Part shown: positions 32,568-41,456 of the stretch, one piece after another | How the letters are laid out: each line of letters opens with the position of its first letter | How positions within the stretch are numbered: position 1 is the stretch's first letter | Notes under the pieces: generated by a model | Told to the model about the DNA's origin: nothing | Databases searched by the model: none | The model's input: the letters and a program-made list of their open reading frames with translations, nothing else | Program-made: the position numbers and the translations under genes | Assembly: GCF_001423265.1 (NCBI RefSeq) | Contig: NZ_LMND01000002.1 | Location: 899 to 64,898, forward strand | Origin: Methylobacterium sp. Leaf108 | Lineage (GTDB): Bacteria; Pseudomonadota; Alphaproteobacteria; Rhizobiales; Beijerinckiaceae | Length of the DNA stretch: 64,000 nucleotides | Reading direction: 5' to 3'

Positions 32568-33917
32568 TCAGGCGCCCATGAAGGTGTCGAACAGGAGCTT
32601 CAGGTTGAGGGTCACGATCAGGCCCGCGATCGACCAGGACAGTCCCTTGAGCCAGCCCGGGATGACGAGGGCGCCCATCTTGCTCCGATCGGACACGAAC
32701 CGGACCAGGGGGATCACCGCGAACGGCAGCTGCATCGAGAGCACCACCTGGCTCAGCACGAGCAGCCGCGCGGTGCCCTGCTCGCCGTAGAGGGCGGTGA
32801 CGACCACCACCGGGACGATGGCGATGCCGCGGGTGATGAGCCGGCGCGCCCAATCGGGAATGCGGAGCCGCAGGAAGCCTTCCATCACGATCTGGCCGGC
32901 GAGGGTCGCCGTCACCGTCGAGTTGAGGCCCGAGGCCAGCAGCGCCAACGCGAACAGGGTCGAGGCGATCCCGACCCCGAGCAGCGGCGAGAGCAGCTCG
33001 TAGGCCTGCTCGATCTCCTCGACGTTGGTGCGACCGTTGGCATGGAACACCGAGGCCGCCATGATCAGGATCGCGGCGTTGACGAACAGCGCCAGCATCA
33101 GGGCGATGGTCGAATCGGTCACCGCGAAACGCAGCGCCCCGCGCCGCCCCTCCTCGGTGCGCGGATAGGCGCGCGTCTGGACGATAGAGGAGTGGAGGTA
33201 GAGGTTGTGGGGCATCACGGTGGCCCCGACGATGCCGATGGCGATGTAGAGGGCGGCGGGGTTGGTGACGATCTCGGCCGAGGGCAGGAACCCGGCCAGG
33301 AGGTCCTTCATCACCGGCGCCGCCATCGCGATCTGGATGGCGAAGCATACAAAGATCACGACGAGCAGCGCGATCACGAAGGCTTCGAGGGCGCGAAAGC
33401 CCCGGCGCAGCAGCAGCAGGACCAGGAAGACGTCGAGGGCGGTGATGACCGCGCCGAGCACCAGGGGAATGCCGAACAAGAGCTTCAAGGCGATGGCGGT
33501 GCCGATCACCTCCGCGAGATCGCAGGCGATGATCGCCGCCTCGCACAGGAGCCAGAGCACGAAGGCGACGGGGCGCGAATAATGGTCGCGGCAGGCCTGC
33601 GCGAGGTCGCGTCCGGTGGCGATGCCGAGGCGGGCGGCCAGCGCCTGCAGCACGATCGCCATCAGGTTCGAGAGCAGGATGACGAACAGCAGCGTGTAGC
33701 CGAACTGCGAGCCGCCGGCGATGTCGGTGGCCCAGTTGCCGGGGTCCATGTAGCCCACCGAGATCATGTAGCCGGGGCCCATGAAGCCGAGCAGGCGTCG
33801 CAGCCACGAGCCCGTGGCCAGGACCGGCACGCTGCCGTTCAGCGCGCCCAGGCTCGGCACGGCCTCCGTCCCACGGTCGAATTGCCAGGCCTTGTCCCGG
33901 TCCGCGCGGTCCGTCAT
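32568..33917 (-). CDS. mntH: NRAMP family Mn2+/divalent metal transporter
   Basis: 449 residues from ATG 33917; an in-frame ATG at 33977 is the alternative. About 11 transmembrane segments. The metal-site motifs are present: [11 protein letters not shown] in TM1 (DPGN) and [17 protein letters not shown] in TM6 (MPH). It imports manganese, possibly iron, driven by protons, at the inner membrane. No Mur/MntR operator is clear upstream, though an A/T-rich stretch with an inverted ATAGC/GGCTAT lies at about 33976-33992. Name by family; substrate preference is inferred. Confidence 0.92.
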   Translation of the reverse strand: MTDRADRDKAWQFDRGTEAVPSLGALNGSVPVLATGSWLRRLLGFMGPGYMISVGYMDPGNWATDIAGGSQFGYTLLFVILLSNLMAIVLQALAARLGIATGRDLAQACRDHYSRPVAFVLWLLCEAAIIACDLAEVIGTAIALKLLFGIPLVLGAVITALDVFLVLLLLRRGFRALEAFVIALLVVIFVCFAIQIAMAAPVMKDLLAGFLPSAEIVTNPAALYIAIGIVGATVMPHNLYLHSSIVQTRAYPRTEEGRRGALRFAVTDSTIALMLALFVNAAILIMAASVFHANGRTNVEEIEQAYELLSPLLGVGIASTLFALALLASGLNSTVTATLAGQIVMEGFLRLRIPDWARRLITRGIAIVPVVVVTALYGEQGTARLLVLSQVVLSMQLPFAVIPLVRFVSDRSKMGALVIPGWLKGLSWSIAGLIVTLNLKLLFDTFMGA

Positions 33918-34297
33918 GCCGAAGGTCTTCCAAAGAAAGCGGGTCGGACGTGCCCCGGGCGCGCCGTGGCGGTTCATAGCATGGGCTATAATCAAGGCAA
34001 GCGGCTAAGTCTGTCGCCGCCGGCGCTCTGGAAAGGCACGATTCGCGCCCTTCCGCCGGAGCGGCGCCGGCCTGGGTCCACGAGGCGGCGCCCGCGCGCG
34101 GGATCGGCGGAGTGACGCTAACCCAACCACGTAACCACGTGACCTAACCAAGATTTCGCATCGCCGCGATTGTCCTCCCCCTCGGTTGTCCTGCCCCATT
34201 GCAAGAGGCGTTAAGCTCCCCTTAATCGTCTTCGAGATGCGCGGGATCGCGCGAGGCGTCGGCCCGGCCGGCACTCCGGAAGAGGAATATCCCGAGG
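33918..34297. other. Intergenic between mntH and DUF2865 genes
   Basis: Divergent 5' regions. Contains a TATAAT-like element on the plus strand near 33989 and the short duplication AACCACGT (about 34125-34140). No gene or riboswitch is recognised. Confidence 0.35.
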
Positions 34298-35293
34298 ATG
34301 GATTGGCAACGCTGGGCACCGTCGAAGACTGGCCGGCAGATGCTCGGGACGGCGACCGCCGGGCTGATCCTCGGTCTCGGCGGCATGACCGTCGCCACGA
34401 GCTTCGTGCAGGCGTCCGAGCGCGGCGGCATCGGCGCGTTCTTCGAGTCGTTGTTCGGCGTAGCCCCCGGCCCCGCCCCCGCACCGGTCCCCGTTGTGCG
34501 TCCGTCGCCCCGCCCGGGCCGGTATTCGTCGCTGCCCGACGCCCGTCGCGTCGGTGCCGCGGCCACACCGCGCTGGACGCCGCGCCCGGTGGCCGCAGCC
34601 CCGAGCCGGACACGGCCGCGTCCTCCACGCGCCGAGCGCGCCTCGGCCGCCCTCACGGCATCGGCCCTGGGCTCGCGCACCGTCTGCGTGCGGGCCTGCG
34701 ACGGCTACCTGTTCCCGGTGGGCCGCCTGAGGGACAAGCGCGACCTGCCGGTCCACCAGGCCGCCTGCGCGGCCGCCTGCCCGAATGCACCGACCGCCCT
34801 CTACACCCTCGGCGGCGGTGAGACGGAGCTCGACCGCGCCGTCAGCCTCACCGGGCAGCCCTATGCCAGGCTGGCCTCGGCCAACCTGTTCCGGGTGAAG
34901 CGGGTGGACCAGTGCTCCTGCCAGCCCGAGGGCGTGGCCGCCGCTCCCCTGCCCCTCGATCGCGACCTGACCCTCCGGGCCGGTGACGTGGTGGCGACGA
35001 ACGCCAGCGCCCGTGTCGTCGTCAAGGCTCGCAGCGGCGGCTTCGAGGTGGTGGACTTCCGCCAGGCCAAGGGTCTGTCGCGCCGCGCCCGCCTGGAGAT
35101 CGACGCCAAGGTCGACGTGATCCGCCGCGAGGCCGACGCGCGTGCCTTCCGCAAGACCCTGCGTACCGCCGAGCGCGGCGCCCGCGTCCAGCTCGCGCAG
35201 GTCGGCGGGTTCCAGCCCCTCGCTCCTCCGATCGAGGTCGAGCCGGCCTTCAGCGCGGTGCGCGTGGTGGTGCCCTCGCCGTTCAAGCCCTGA
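34298..35293 (+). CDS. DUF2865 domain secreted protein
   Basis: 331 residues. An N-terminal hydrophobic segment (MLGTATAGLILGLGGMTVAT) acts as signal or anchor, followed by a Pro/Arg-rich linker to about residue 120. The DUF2865 domain contains paired cysteines: RTVCVRACDGYLFPVGRL, QAACAAACPNAPTALYTL and DQCSCQP. These C-x-x-x-C patterns suggest disulfides in the periplasm. The family is widespread in Rhizobiales; function unknown. An MBL-fold gene follows on the same strand after about 90 nt. Confidence 0.85.
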   Translation: MDWQRWAPSKTGRQMLGTATAGLILGLGGMTVATSFVQASERGGIGAFFESLFGVAPGPAPAPVPVVRPSPRPGRYSSLPDARRVGAAATPRWTPRPVAAAPSRTRPRPPRAERASAALTASALGSRTVCVRACDGYLFPVGRLRDKRDLPVHQAACAAACPNAPTALYTLGGGETELDRAVSLTGQPYARLASANLFRVKRVDQCSCQPEGVAAAPLPLDRDLTLRAGDVVATNASARVVVKARSGGFEVVDFRQAKGLSRRARLEIDAKVDVIRREADARAFRKTLRTAERGARVQLAQVGGFQPLAPPIEVEPAFSAVRVVVPSPFKP

Positions 35294-35381
35294 GGGCGAG
35301 ACCCCTGCTGCCGACCGGGCGGCCTTGATCTCCTCCGCCATCTGCGCCCAAGGCTGGCGCGAGGATGCGGGCCGAGGCGTG

Positions 35382-36320
35382 ATGACGAACGAGCGACAGG
35401 ATGGGGACGCCGCGCCGGATCTCGACGCCGGGCTTCCGCGAAGCGGCGTGACCGAGCGGGTCTCCCCTTTGGTGCGGCGGCTGGTCTGCCCCAACGGCAG
35501 CCCGTTCACGGCGAGCGGCACCTGCAGCTACGTCGTCGGGTCCGGCGAGGTCGCGATCGTCGATCCCGGCCCGGCCGACGCCGGCCATATCGATGCGCTC
35601 CTCGCCGCGATCGCCGGCGAGCGGCTGACGCAGATCGTCGTCACCCACACTCACCGCGACCATTCGCCGGGTGCGCGCCTGCTCCAGGCCCGTACCGGCG
35701 CCCCCGTCGTCGGCTGCGGCCCCCATGTCGCGGCCCGGCCGCTCGCCGAGGGCGAGATCCGCCTCGATGCCGGCGCCGACCGCGACCACCGCCCGGACCG
35801 GGTGCTGGCGGACGGCGAGGCGGTGGAAGGACCGGGCTGGACCCTGCGGGCCGTGGCCACGCCCGGCCACACCATGAACCACCTCGCCTTCAGCCTCCCC
35901 GAGGATTCCGCCCTGTTCTCGGGGGACCACGTGATGGCGTGGTCGACCACCATCGTGGCGCCGCCGGACGGATCGATGCGGGCCTACATGGCCTCCCTCG
36001 ATGCCCTGCGCGAGCGGGAGGAGACGGTGTTCTGGCCCGGCCACGGCGGCCCGGTGCGCGAGCCCCGGCGGTTCGTGCGGGCGCTCTGGAGCCATCGGCG
36101 CCAGCGCGAGACCGCGATCCGCGCCCGCCTCGTAGCGGGCGACCGCGACGTGCTGGCCGTCGTCCGGGCGATCTACCAGGGTCTGAGCCCGGCGCTCATC
36201 GGCGCGGCGGCGCTGTCGGTCTTCGCCCATCTCGAGGATCTGTGCGAACGCGGCCTCGTGGCCACGGACGGCCCGCCCCGCCTCGACGGCCGCTACGAGC
36301 CGGTGGCGGAGGCCGGCTGA
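35382..36320 (+). CDS. MBL-fold metallo-hydrolase (LACTB2-like)
   Basis: 312 residues from ATG 35382. The metallo-beta-lactamase fold shows the zinc motif VVTHTHRDHSPGARLL (H-x-H-x-D-H), the later His in ATPGHTMNHLAF, the Asp in FSGDHVMAW and the His in FWPGHGGPV. A C-terminal winged helix (VRAIYQGLSPALIGAAALSV, HLEDLCERGLV) matches the beta-lactamase-associated winged-helix domain of LACTB2-type nucleases. It may be a hydrolase or ribonuclease; the substrate is undetermined. Confidence 0.88.
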   Translation: MTNERQDGDAAPDLDAGLPRSGVTERVSPLVRRLVCPNGSPFTASGTCSYVVGSGEVAIVDPGPADAGHIDALLAAIAGERLTQIVVTHTHRDHSPGARLLQARTGAPVVGCGPHVAARPLAEGEIRLDAGADRDHRPDRVLADGEAVEGPGWTLRAVATPGHTMNHLAFSLPEDSALFSGDHVMAWSTTIVAPPDGSMRAYMASLDALREREETVFWPGHGGPVREPRRFVRALWSHRRQRETAIRARLVAGDRDVLAVVRAIYQGLSPALIGAAALSVFAHLEDLCERGLVATDGPPRLDGRYEPVAEAG

Positions 36321-36333
36321 CGGGACGCCTCAT

Positions 36334-36436
36334 AATTTCCCGTTCATCGCTTCGTGATGCGGAAATGGGCTTCGCTCAGGCGCCGCGCGGGCTTGGTGAT
36401 ACGGTTCCCGCGTGAATCGAGCGGGAACCGTATCAC
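36334..36436. repeat. Dispersed hairpin element, copy B (3' end of DUF1499 gene)
   Basis: About 103 bp, nearly identical to 12724-12824. Its terminal stem is perfect here: 36396-36411 pairs with 36421-36436 (16 bp) around a 9-nt loop. The stop codon of the DUF1499 gene (TCA at 36433-36435) lies in the outer arm, exactly as in copy A at sdhB. Confidence 0.9.
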
Positions 36437-37212
36437 TTCACCGCGATGGCGAGTTTCGTCACCTCGTCGAGATAGGCGCGGATGCGGTCGGCATTGGCGC
36501 CGAGGTCGCGCGGCCCGATGCGCGAGGCGGAGCGCACGTCGATGCGGGCGCCGTCGGCGCGGGGCCGCACCCGGACCGTGACGTCGTCGGCGAGGTTGAG
36601 GACGAGGCCGCGCGCCACCGCCTCGATCCGGCCGTTGCCGACCCTGCCGCCGGGACGGATCGCCTCGACGATCTGCCACTTGCTGTTCACCGCCGCCTTG
36701 CGGGCGAGCTCGAAGGCCTCGTCGGCGCCGATGTCGAGGGTCAGCGGCGCCACCTGGGGATAGGCCGCCCGCTGCCTCGCCCGCACCGTCGCCCCGGGGT
36801 CGGGCGGATAGCGTCCCGCGCGCGCCGCGAAGGCTGCGCGCGACCGCGAAAAGGCCGGTGGGTTGTCGGTGTCCGTGCTCACGTCGGTCAGCGCAGGCAG
36901 CCGTAGTCCGCGGATCGCCGCGAAGGCGGGATAGGCGAGGACGAGGCTCGCCACCACGAGGCCGGCGATGGCACCGCCGAGCCCCTGCGCGCCCTCGCGC
37001 CAGACCCGCAGCAGGGCGAACCCCGCCAGGACCACCGCCGCCAGCGCCAGCAGCGGGCCCGTCGAGAGCGCCACCAGGGCGGGGCCCGCCTCGGCGCGTT
37101 GGTCGCGCACCAGCACCACCGCCAGCAGGGTGACGAGCAGCGCCAGCCATGCCGTCAGCCGGGCCATGGCGCCGGCGCGGGTCACGGGAACCTCGATGTG
37201 CAGGCGACGCAT
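36433..37212 (-). CDS. DUF1499 membrane protein
   Basis: 259 residues from ATG 37212. Three transmembrane segments in the first 110 residues (MARLTAWLALLVTLLAVVLV, LLALAAVVLAGFALLRVWRE, IAGLVVASLVLAYPAFAAIR), then the soluble DUF1499 domain (about 120-259) with YPQVAPLTLDIGADEAFELA, WQIVEAIRPG, RIEAVARGLVLNLADDVTVR and the conserved RSASRIGPRDLGANADRIRA. Function unknown; the family is common in alphaproteobacteria and some plants. Its stop codon is embedded in the dispersed hairpin element. Confidence 0.87.
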   Translation of the reverse strand: MRRLHIEVPVTRAGAMARLTAWLALLVTLLAVVLVRDQRAEAGPALVALSTGPLLALAAVVLAGFALLRVWREGAQGLGGAIAGLVVASLVLAYPAFAAIRGLRLPALTDVSTDTDNPPAFSRSRAAFAARAGRYPPDPGATVRARQRAAYPQVAPLTLDIGADEAFELARKAAVNSKWQIVEAIRPGGRVGNGRIEAVARGLVLNLADDVTVRVRPRADGARIDVRSASRIGPRDLGANADRIRAYLDEVTKLAIAVK

Positions 37213-37421
37213 GGGAGAAGCACGAACGCTGGTGGACGGGATCGGTCGTGTCGGCCGGACGAGGGGGCCGTGGTCGACCCTGCTTAGCGCCCCGTCGGCG
37301 CGGAGGCCAGCCGCGCCGGTCCGCATCCCGGTCCACCGTATCCTGGAGATACCGCCCTGGACATCCGGCTCAAGCCCATGCGGCTATCGGCTTGTACCGG
37401 TTCTGCTATAGCGGCCAGATC

Positions 37422-37913
37422 ATGAACGCACCGCTGGTCCAGACCGCTTCGACCTCGCCCGTGACGGCGTCCGCCGATCCGCTCCGCGTCTGGTTCCGCT
37501 TCATCCGCCTGAACCGTCGCGTGTCGGCCGCCATCGCGGTGGAACTGCGCGCGATCGGCCTCTCGATTCCGCAGTTCGACGTCCTGTCGACGCTCACCGA
37601 GCGCGAGGGTCTGACCCAGCAGGACCTGGCCGCCCGGCTCTACGTCACCAAGGGCAACGTCTCGGGGCTGATCGATCGGCTGGTCGAGGCGGGGTCGGTG
37701 GAGCGCCGGGCGATCCCCGGTGACCGGCGCTCCTATGCGCTCCACCTGACGCCGGCCGGCAGCGAGCTCGCCGGGCGGGGCATCGCCATCCAGGAAGCCT
37801 ATGTCGCCCGCACCCTCGGGCGGCTGGCGCCGGAGGACATCGCCGAGTTCGAACGGCTCGTTCTGAAGTGGCGGGACCTGGCGCGCAGCGAAGGGCCGGG
37901 CCACGGCGGCTGA
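37422..37913 (+). CDS. MarR family transcriptional regulator
   Basis: 163 residues from ATG 37422. A winged helix-turn-helix is clear: LSIPQFDVLSTLTEREGLTQ, QDLAARLYVTKGNVSGLIDR, LVEAGSVERRAIPGDRRSYA. N- and C-terminal helices form the dimer interface. It is divergent from the DUF1499 gene (209-nt gap), which is a plausible target along with itself; the ligand is unknown. Confidence 0.9.
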   Translation: MNAPLVQTASTSPVTASADPLRVWFRFIRLNRRVSAAIAVELRAIGLSIPQFDVLSTLTEREGLTQQDLAARLYVTKGNVSGLIDRLVEAGSVERRAIPGDRRSYALHLTPAGSELAGRGIAIQEAYVARTLGRLAPEDIAEFERLVLKWRDLARSEGPGHGG

Positions 37914-37924
37914 ACGGAATGGCC

Positions 37925-38641
37925 CTAGCCGAGTGTCGCCAGGAGATCGGGCAGGTCCGCGATGGAGCCGATGACGTGGTCGGCGAGGGACGCGAGCGAG
38001 CCGCGCGCGGCGTCCCCGGCCGGGCCGGTCAGGACGGCGACGGCCATCGCCCCGGCCGCCCGCGCCGCCAGGAGGTCGTCGGCCGAATCGCCGACCACGG
38101 CGATCCGTCCGGGGCGCACCGAAAGATGCGCGGCGAAGGCGTCCACCATCCCCGGGCCTGGCTTGCGCCCGTAACCGGAATCGTGGCCGGCGACGAAGGC
38201 GCAATGCGGCGCGAGCCCCAGGGCGCGGGCCTGCGCCCGTGCCGAGGCCTCGGCGTCGTTCGTGGCGATGCCCACGCCGAAGCCGGCGGCCACGAGACGG
38301 CGCGCGATCACGGCCGGTTCGCCGATGGGCGTCAGGAAACGCAGGCCCTCCTCCCGGAACAGGCGTTCGATCTCGGCGAAGAAGTCCGCGCCCGCCGGGC
38401 GCTCCAGTGCCGCCGCCCATAGCGGCCCGAACACCGCCGCCGCGCCGGTCAGAAGCGGCGAGGTCGGCAGGAAGCGGCGCTCGTCCACGACGAAGTGGCT
38501 CGCGGCGACGAGGCGATCGAGGGCGGCGCCCTCCCCGCCCGAGAGGCGGATCATCACCGCGTGCGCCGCGGGCCCCCAGGTCCGGTCGACATCGACCAGC
38601 GTGCCGTCCTTGTCGAACAGGATGCCGGCGAGCCGGCTCAC
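37925..38641 (-). CDS. HAD family hydrolase (phosphoglycolate phosphatase-like)
   Basis: 238 residues from GTG 38641, whose first bases overlap the upstream stop (GTGA), indicating translational coupling to the YkgJ-like gene. HAD motifs: nucleophile FDKDGTLVDVD, motif II Asn-Asp in GIATNDAEASARAQ, Lys in YGRKPGPGMVDAF, and motif IV VGDSADDLLAAR. A helical cap lies between motifs I and II. The closest familiar function is 2-phosphoglycolate phosphatase, but the exact phosphate ester is uncertain. Confidence 0.87.
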   Translation of the reverse strand: MSRLAGILFDKDGTLVDVDRTWGPAAHAVMIRLSGGEGAALDRLVAASHFVVDERRFLPTSPLLTGAAAVFGPLWAAALERPAGADFFAEIERLFREEGLRFLTPIGEPAVIARRLVAAGFGVGIATNDAEASARAQARALGLAPHCAFVAGHDSGYGRKPGPGMVDAFAAHLSVRPGRIAVVGDSADDLLAARAAGAMAVAVLTGPAGDAARGSLASLADHVIGSIADLPDLLATLG

Positions 38642-39183
38642 GGCGGGGAACCATCGGCGACCCGCTCGACCTCGATCACCATCCCCGCCGGGGTCATGCG
38701 CTCGCGGGTGACCACGCGGTCGCCCGCCTCCATCACGCCCAGGGCCACGTCGCGGTCGGGCAGCACCACCGTGGTGGCCTTGTCGAGGTGGATGAGGACA
38801 TGGCGCTTCTGGGCCAGGGACGCCGCCGCCCAGCGCCGGAGCTGGCCGAGGTAGGGCTCGCGCCGCCACGCCGCCGGCTGGCCCGGATCGACCTGCACGT
38901 TCATGTTGCGGGTCACCGGATCGAGGCTGAGCACCATCTTGGCCTTGTCCGGCTTCCATTCCGGCCCGAGCCAGGCCTCCGTCATCCAGAGGCAGTGGAA
39001 GGCGCGGCAATGGTCGGGCCGGGTCTCGTGGATGGCGCAGCCCCTGCCCTGCTTCGTATGCCGGCACCATTGCCCGGCCCGGCTCTCCACGGCGGGCACG
39101 TCGTAGACCTTGCAGCACAGGGTGCAGGTGCCGCAGGCCCGGCCCGGGGCGGGCGTGGCGACGTAGGCGGCGGGATCGAGCAT
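38638..39183 (-). CDS. YkgJ-like zinc/iron-chelating cysteine cluster protein
   Basis: 181 residues from ATG 39183; an ATG at 39198 adds five residues and is equally possible. The N-terminal CGTCTLCCKVYDVP and later CAIHETRPDHCRAFHCLWM are the cysteine cluster of the YkgJ family, thought to bind zinc or iron-sulfur. The C-terminal half lacks a recognised domain. Coupled by a 4-nt overlap to the HAD hydrolase gene; the pairing suggests a joint function I cannot name. Confidence 0.8.
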   Translation of the reverse strand: MLDPAAYVATPAPGRACGTCTLCCKVYDVPAVESRAGQWCRHTKQGRGCAIHETRPDHCRAFHCLWMTEAWLGPEWKPDKAKMVLSLDPVTRNMNVQVDPGQPAAWRREPYLGQLRRWAAASLAQKRHVLIHLDKATTVVLPDRDVALGVMEAGDRVVTRERMTPAGMVIEVERVADGSPP

Positions 39184-39300
39184 GGTTTCTCGGGTCATTC
39201 GCTGCGCTGAACGGACGTGTTGGTGCCGGGACGGCGGGTCGTTACTGTGGCGGGACGACGGGGCCGAGCCGGCCCGCATCCTCCAGGCATGGGCGACCCA

Positions 39301-40689
39301 ATGCTCTCGAACCTCGCGGCCCGCGACGTCGAAACCCTGATCCATCCCTACACCAACCTCGCGACCTTCCGCGAGACCGGACCGCTGGTGCTGGAACGCG
39401 GACACGGCGTCTGGGTCTACGACAGCGACGGCCGGCCCTATCTCGAAGGCATGGCGGGCCTGTGGTGCACGGCGCTGGGCTATTCGAACGAGGAACTGGT
39501 GGAGGCCGCCAGCGAGCAGATGTCGCGCCTGCCCTTCACGCACCTGTTCTCGGGCCGCAGCCACGACCCGGCGATCGAACTCGCCGAGACCCTCAAGGAG
39601 CTGATGCCGATCCCGACCTCGAAGGTGTTCTTCACCTCCTCGGGGTCCGAGGCCAACGACACCCAGGTCAAGCTGACCTGGTACATGAACAATGCGCTCG
39701 GCCGGCCGAGGAAGAAGAAGATCATCGCCCGCCAGCGCGGCTACCATGGCGTCACCGTCGCCACCGCCTCGATGACCGGCCTGCCGGCCAATCACGCCGA
39801 CTGGGACCTGCCCCTGCCCGGTTTCCTCCACACCGCCTGCCCGCACCACTACCGTTTCGCCGAAGCGGGCGAGACGGAAGGTGCGTTCTCGCAGCGCCTG
39901 GCCGACGAACTCGAGGCGCTGATCCTGGCGGAGGACCCGGAGACGGTGGCCGCCTTCATCGCCGAGCCGGTGATGGGGGCGGGCGGCGCCATCGCCCCGC
40001 CCGCCGGCTACTTCGCGGCGATCCAGGCGGTGCTCGCCCGCTACGACGTCCGCTTCATCGCCGACGAGGTCATCTGCGGCTTCGGGCGGCTCGGCACCTG
40101 GTTCGGGTCCGAGGCCCTGGGGATGCGCCCCGATACCCTGTCCTTCGCCAAGGCGGTGACCTCCGGCTACATGCCGCTGGGCGGCATCAGCATCGACGAG
40201 CCCCTCTACAGGCTGATGGTCTCGCAGAGCGCCAAGCTCGGCACCTTCGGTCACGGCACCACCTACTCCGGGCATCCGGTCGCCTGTGCGGTCGCCCTCA
40301 AGACCATCGCGATCCTCAAGCGCGACCGCATCGTCGAGGGCGTGGCGCAGAAGGCGCCCCAGTTCCAGGCGCGGCTGTCGGCGCTCGCCGACCACCCCAT
40401 CGTCGGCGAGGCCCGCGGCATCGGCCTGATCGGCGGGGTCGAGATCGTGGCCGACAAGCGCTCCAAGCGGCAGTACGAGCCCAAGGCCGGCGTCGCGGCC
40501 CGCTGCGTCGCCTTCGCCCAGGCCGAAGGCCTGATCGTGCGCTTCCTCGCCGGCGACCGGGTCGCGGTGTGCCCGCCCCTGGTGATCTCCCGCGAGGAGA
40601 TCGACACCCTGTTCGACCGGCTCACCCGTGCCCTCGACCGCACTGAGGCGTGGATCGCCACCGAGGGCCTGCAGGCGGCCCCACTCTGA
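39301..40689 (+). CDS. Class III aminotransferase (omega-transaminase type)
   Basis: 462 residues from ATG 39301; ATG 39289 is an alternative. PLP fold-type I: substrate-side LWCTALGYSNEELVEAASEQ, phosphate-binding TSSGSEANDTQVKL, RGYHGVTVATASMTGLP, the Asp in IADEVICGFGRLG and the Schiff-base Lys in SFAKAVTSGYMPLGG, then FGHGTTYSGHPVACAVALK. It should transfer amino groups from an omega-amino acid, amine or similar donor to pyruvate or 2-oxoglutarate. Relatives include taurine- or beta-alanine-pyruvate transaminases; the donor is not predictable. It is divergent from the YkgJ/HAD pair. Confidence 0.92.
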   Translation: MLSNLAARDVETLIHPYTNLATFRETGPLVLERGHGVWVYDSDGRPYLEGMAGLWCTALGYSNEELVEAASEQMSRLPFTHLFSGRSHDPAIELAETLKELMPIPTSKVFFTSSGSEANDTQVKLTWYMNNALGRPRKKKIIARQRGYHGVTVATASMTGLPANHADWDLPLPGFLHTACPHHYRFAEAGETEGAFSQRLADELEALILAEDPETVAAFIAEPVMGAGGAIAPPAGYFAAIQAVLARYDVRFIADEVICGFGRLGTWFGSEALGMRPDTLSFAKAVTSGYMPLGGISIDEPLYRLMVSQSAKLGTFGHGTTYSGHPVACAVALKTIAILKRDRIVEGVAQKAPQFQARLSALADHPIVGEARGIGLIGGVEIVADKRSKRQYEPKAGVAARCVAFAQAEGLIVRFLAGDRVAVCPPLVISREEIDTLFDRLTRALDRTEAWIATEGLQAAPL

Positions 40690-40975
40690 GGTCGCGCCCC
40701 GCCACGATGTCGCCGCGATCGTCCGTGTCGCGCAAGTATAGTGTGCAATGCATCATCGGCCTTCCGCAATGCAGCGGCGTGCCTCTACGCACTCGTCACC
40801 GGCTGTAGTCTCGGGCGAAGCGTATCACCTTAATCTTTCGTTCATCTTCCAAGGCGGCTAATGAACGTCTGGGTTGCCGGTCGGTGAGCGGCGACCCATC
40901 GCACGATCCACGATCGCCGGAACGGATGCGAGGTTCCGACGGCGGTCCGGCCAGGCCACACAGGACACGTCTTCC

Positions 40976-41188
40976 ATGTACCCCTCAGCCCAGACCCCGA
41001 GCGACACCGCCCAGGGCAAGCGCCGCTCGACCGCCTCGAACCTCGGCCGCGACGGTTTCCGGCCGGTGGCGCTGCCGGCCCTCGCCGCCGCCGTCCAGGC
41101 CTCGGCCGCGGTCAAGCCGGCGGTGCGCAAGGACGGCTGCGCGGTCATCGCCGCCCGCCTCCTGCACGAGGACGCGCCGCTGGTCTGA
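40976..41188 (+). CDS. Small hypothetical protein
   Basis: 70 residues, MYPSAQTPSDTAQGKRRSTA to ARLLHEDAPLV. Third codon positions are almost all G or C, which supports coding. The middle (ALPALAAAVQASAAVKPAVR) is Ala/Val-rich and probably helical, with one Cys near the end. I recognise no family and there is no clear signal peptide. A frame on the opposite strand exists but has poorer codon character. Confidence 0.55.
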   Translation: MYPSAQTPSDTAQGKRRSTASNLGRDGFRPVALPALAAAVQASAAVKPAVRKDGCAVIAARLLHEDAPLV

Positions 41189-41200
41189 CGCGCGGACGCT

Positions 41201-41248
41201 CCCTCCCCGCGCGAGCCCTCCCCCCGCGCGAGCCCTCCCCCGCGCGAG
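41201..41248. repeat. 15-17-bp tandem repeat, 3 copies
   Basis: CCCTCCCCGCGCGAG (41201-41215), then 17-bp (41216-41232) and 16-bp (41233-41248) copies that differ only in the number of C in the C-run. Length change in the homopolymer shows slippage at two scales. Confidence 0.9.
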
Positions 41249-41456
41249 GCCTCGCCGGGCGATGGGTGAATGCGCGGGTTTCGCGACGCCGCGATTGTCG
41301 GTTCGTCAAGGTTTGGCTCGCTAGCGTCGCTGGCGGTCCATCGGATCGACCTGCCGCGAATCAGCCGCGATGGCAGGCGATGTCCTGCGTGAGCGGTCGA
41401 ATGGATCGGCGGTCGGATCGTCGGCTGCACCACATCTGACACGGGGTTGAGGGCCG

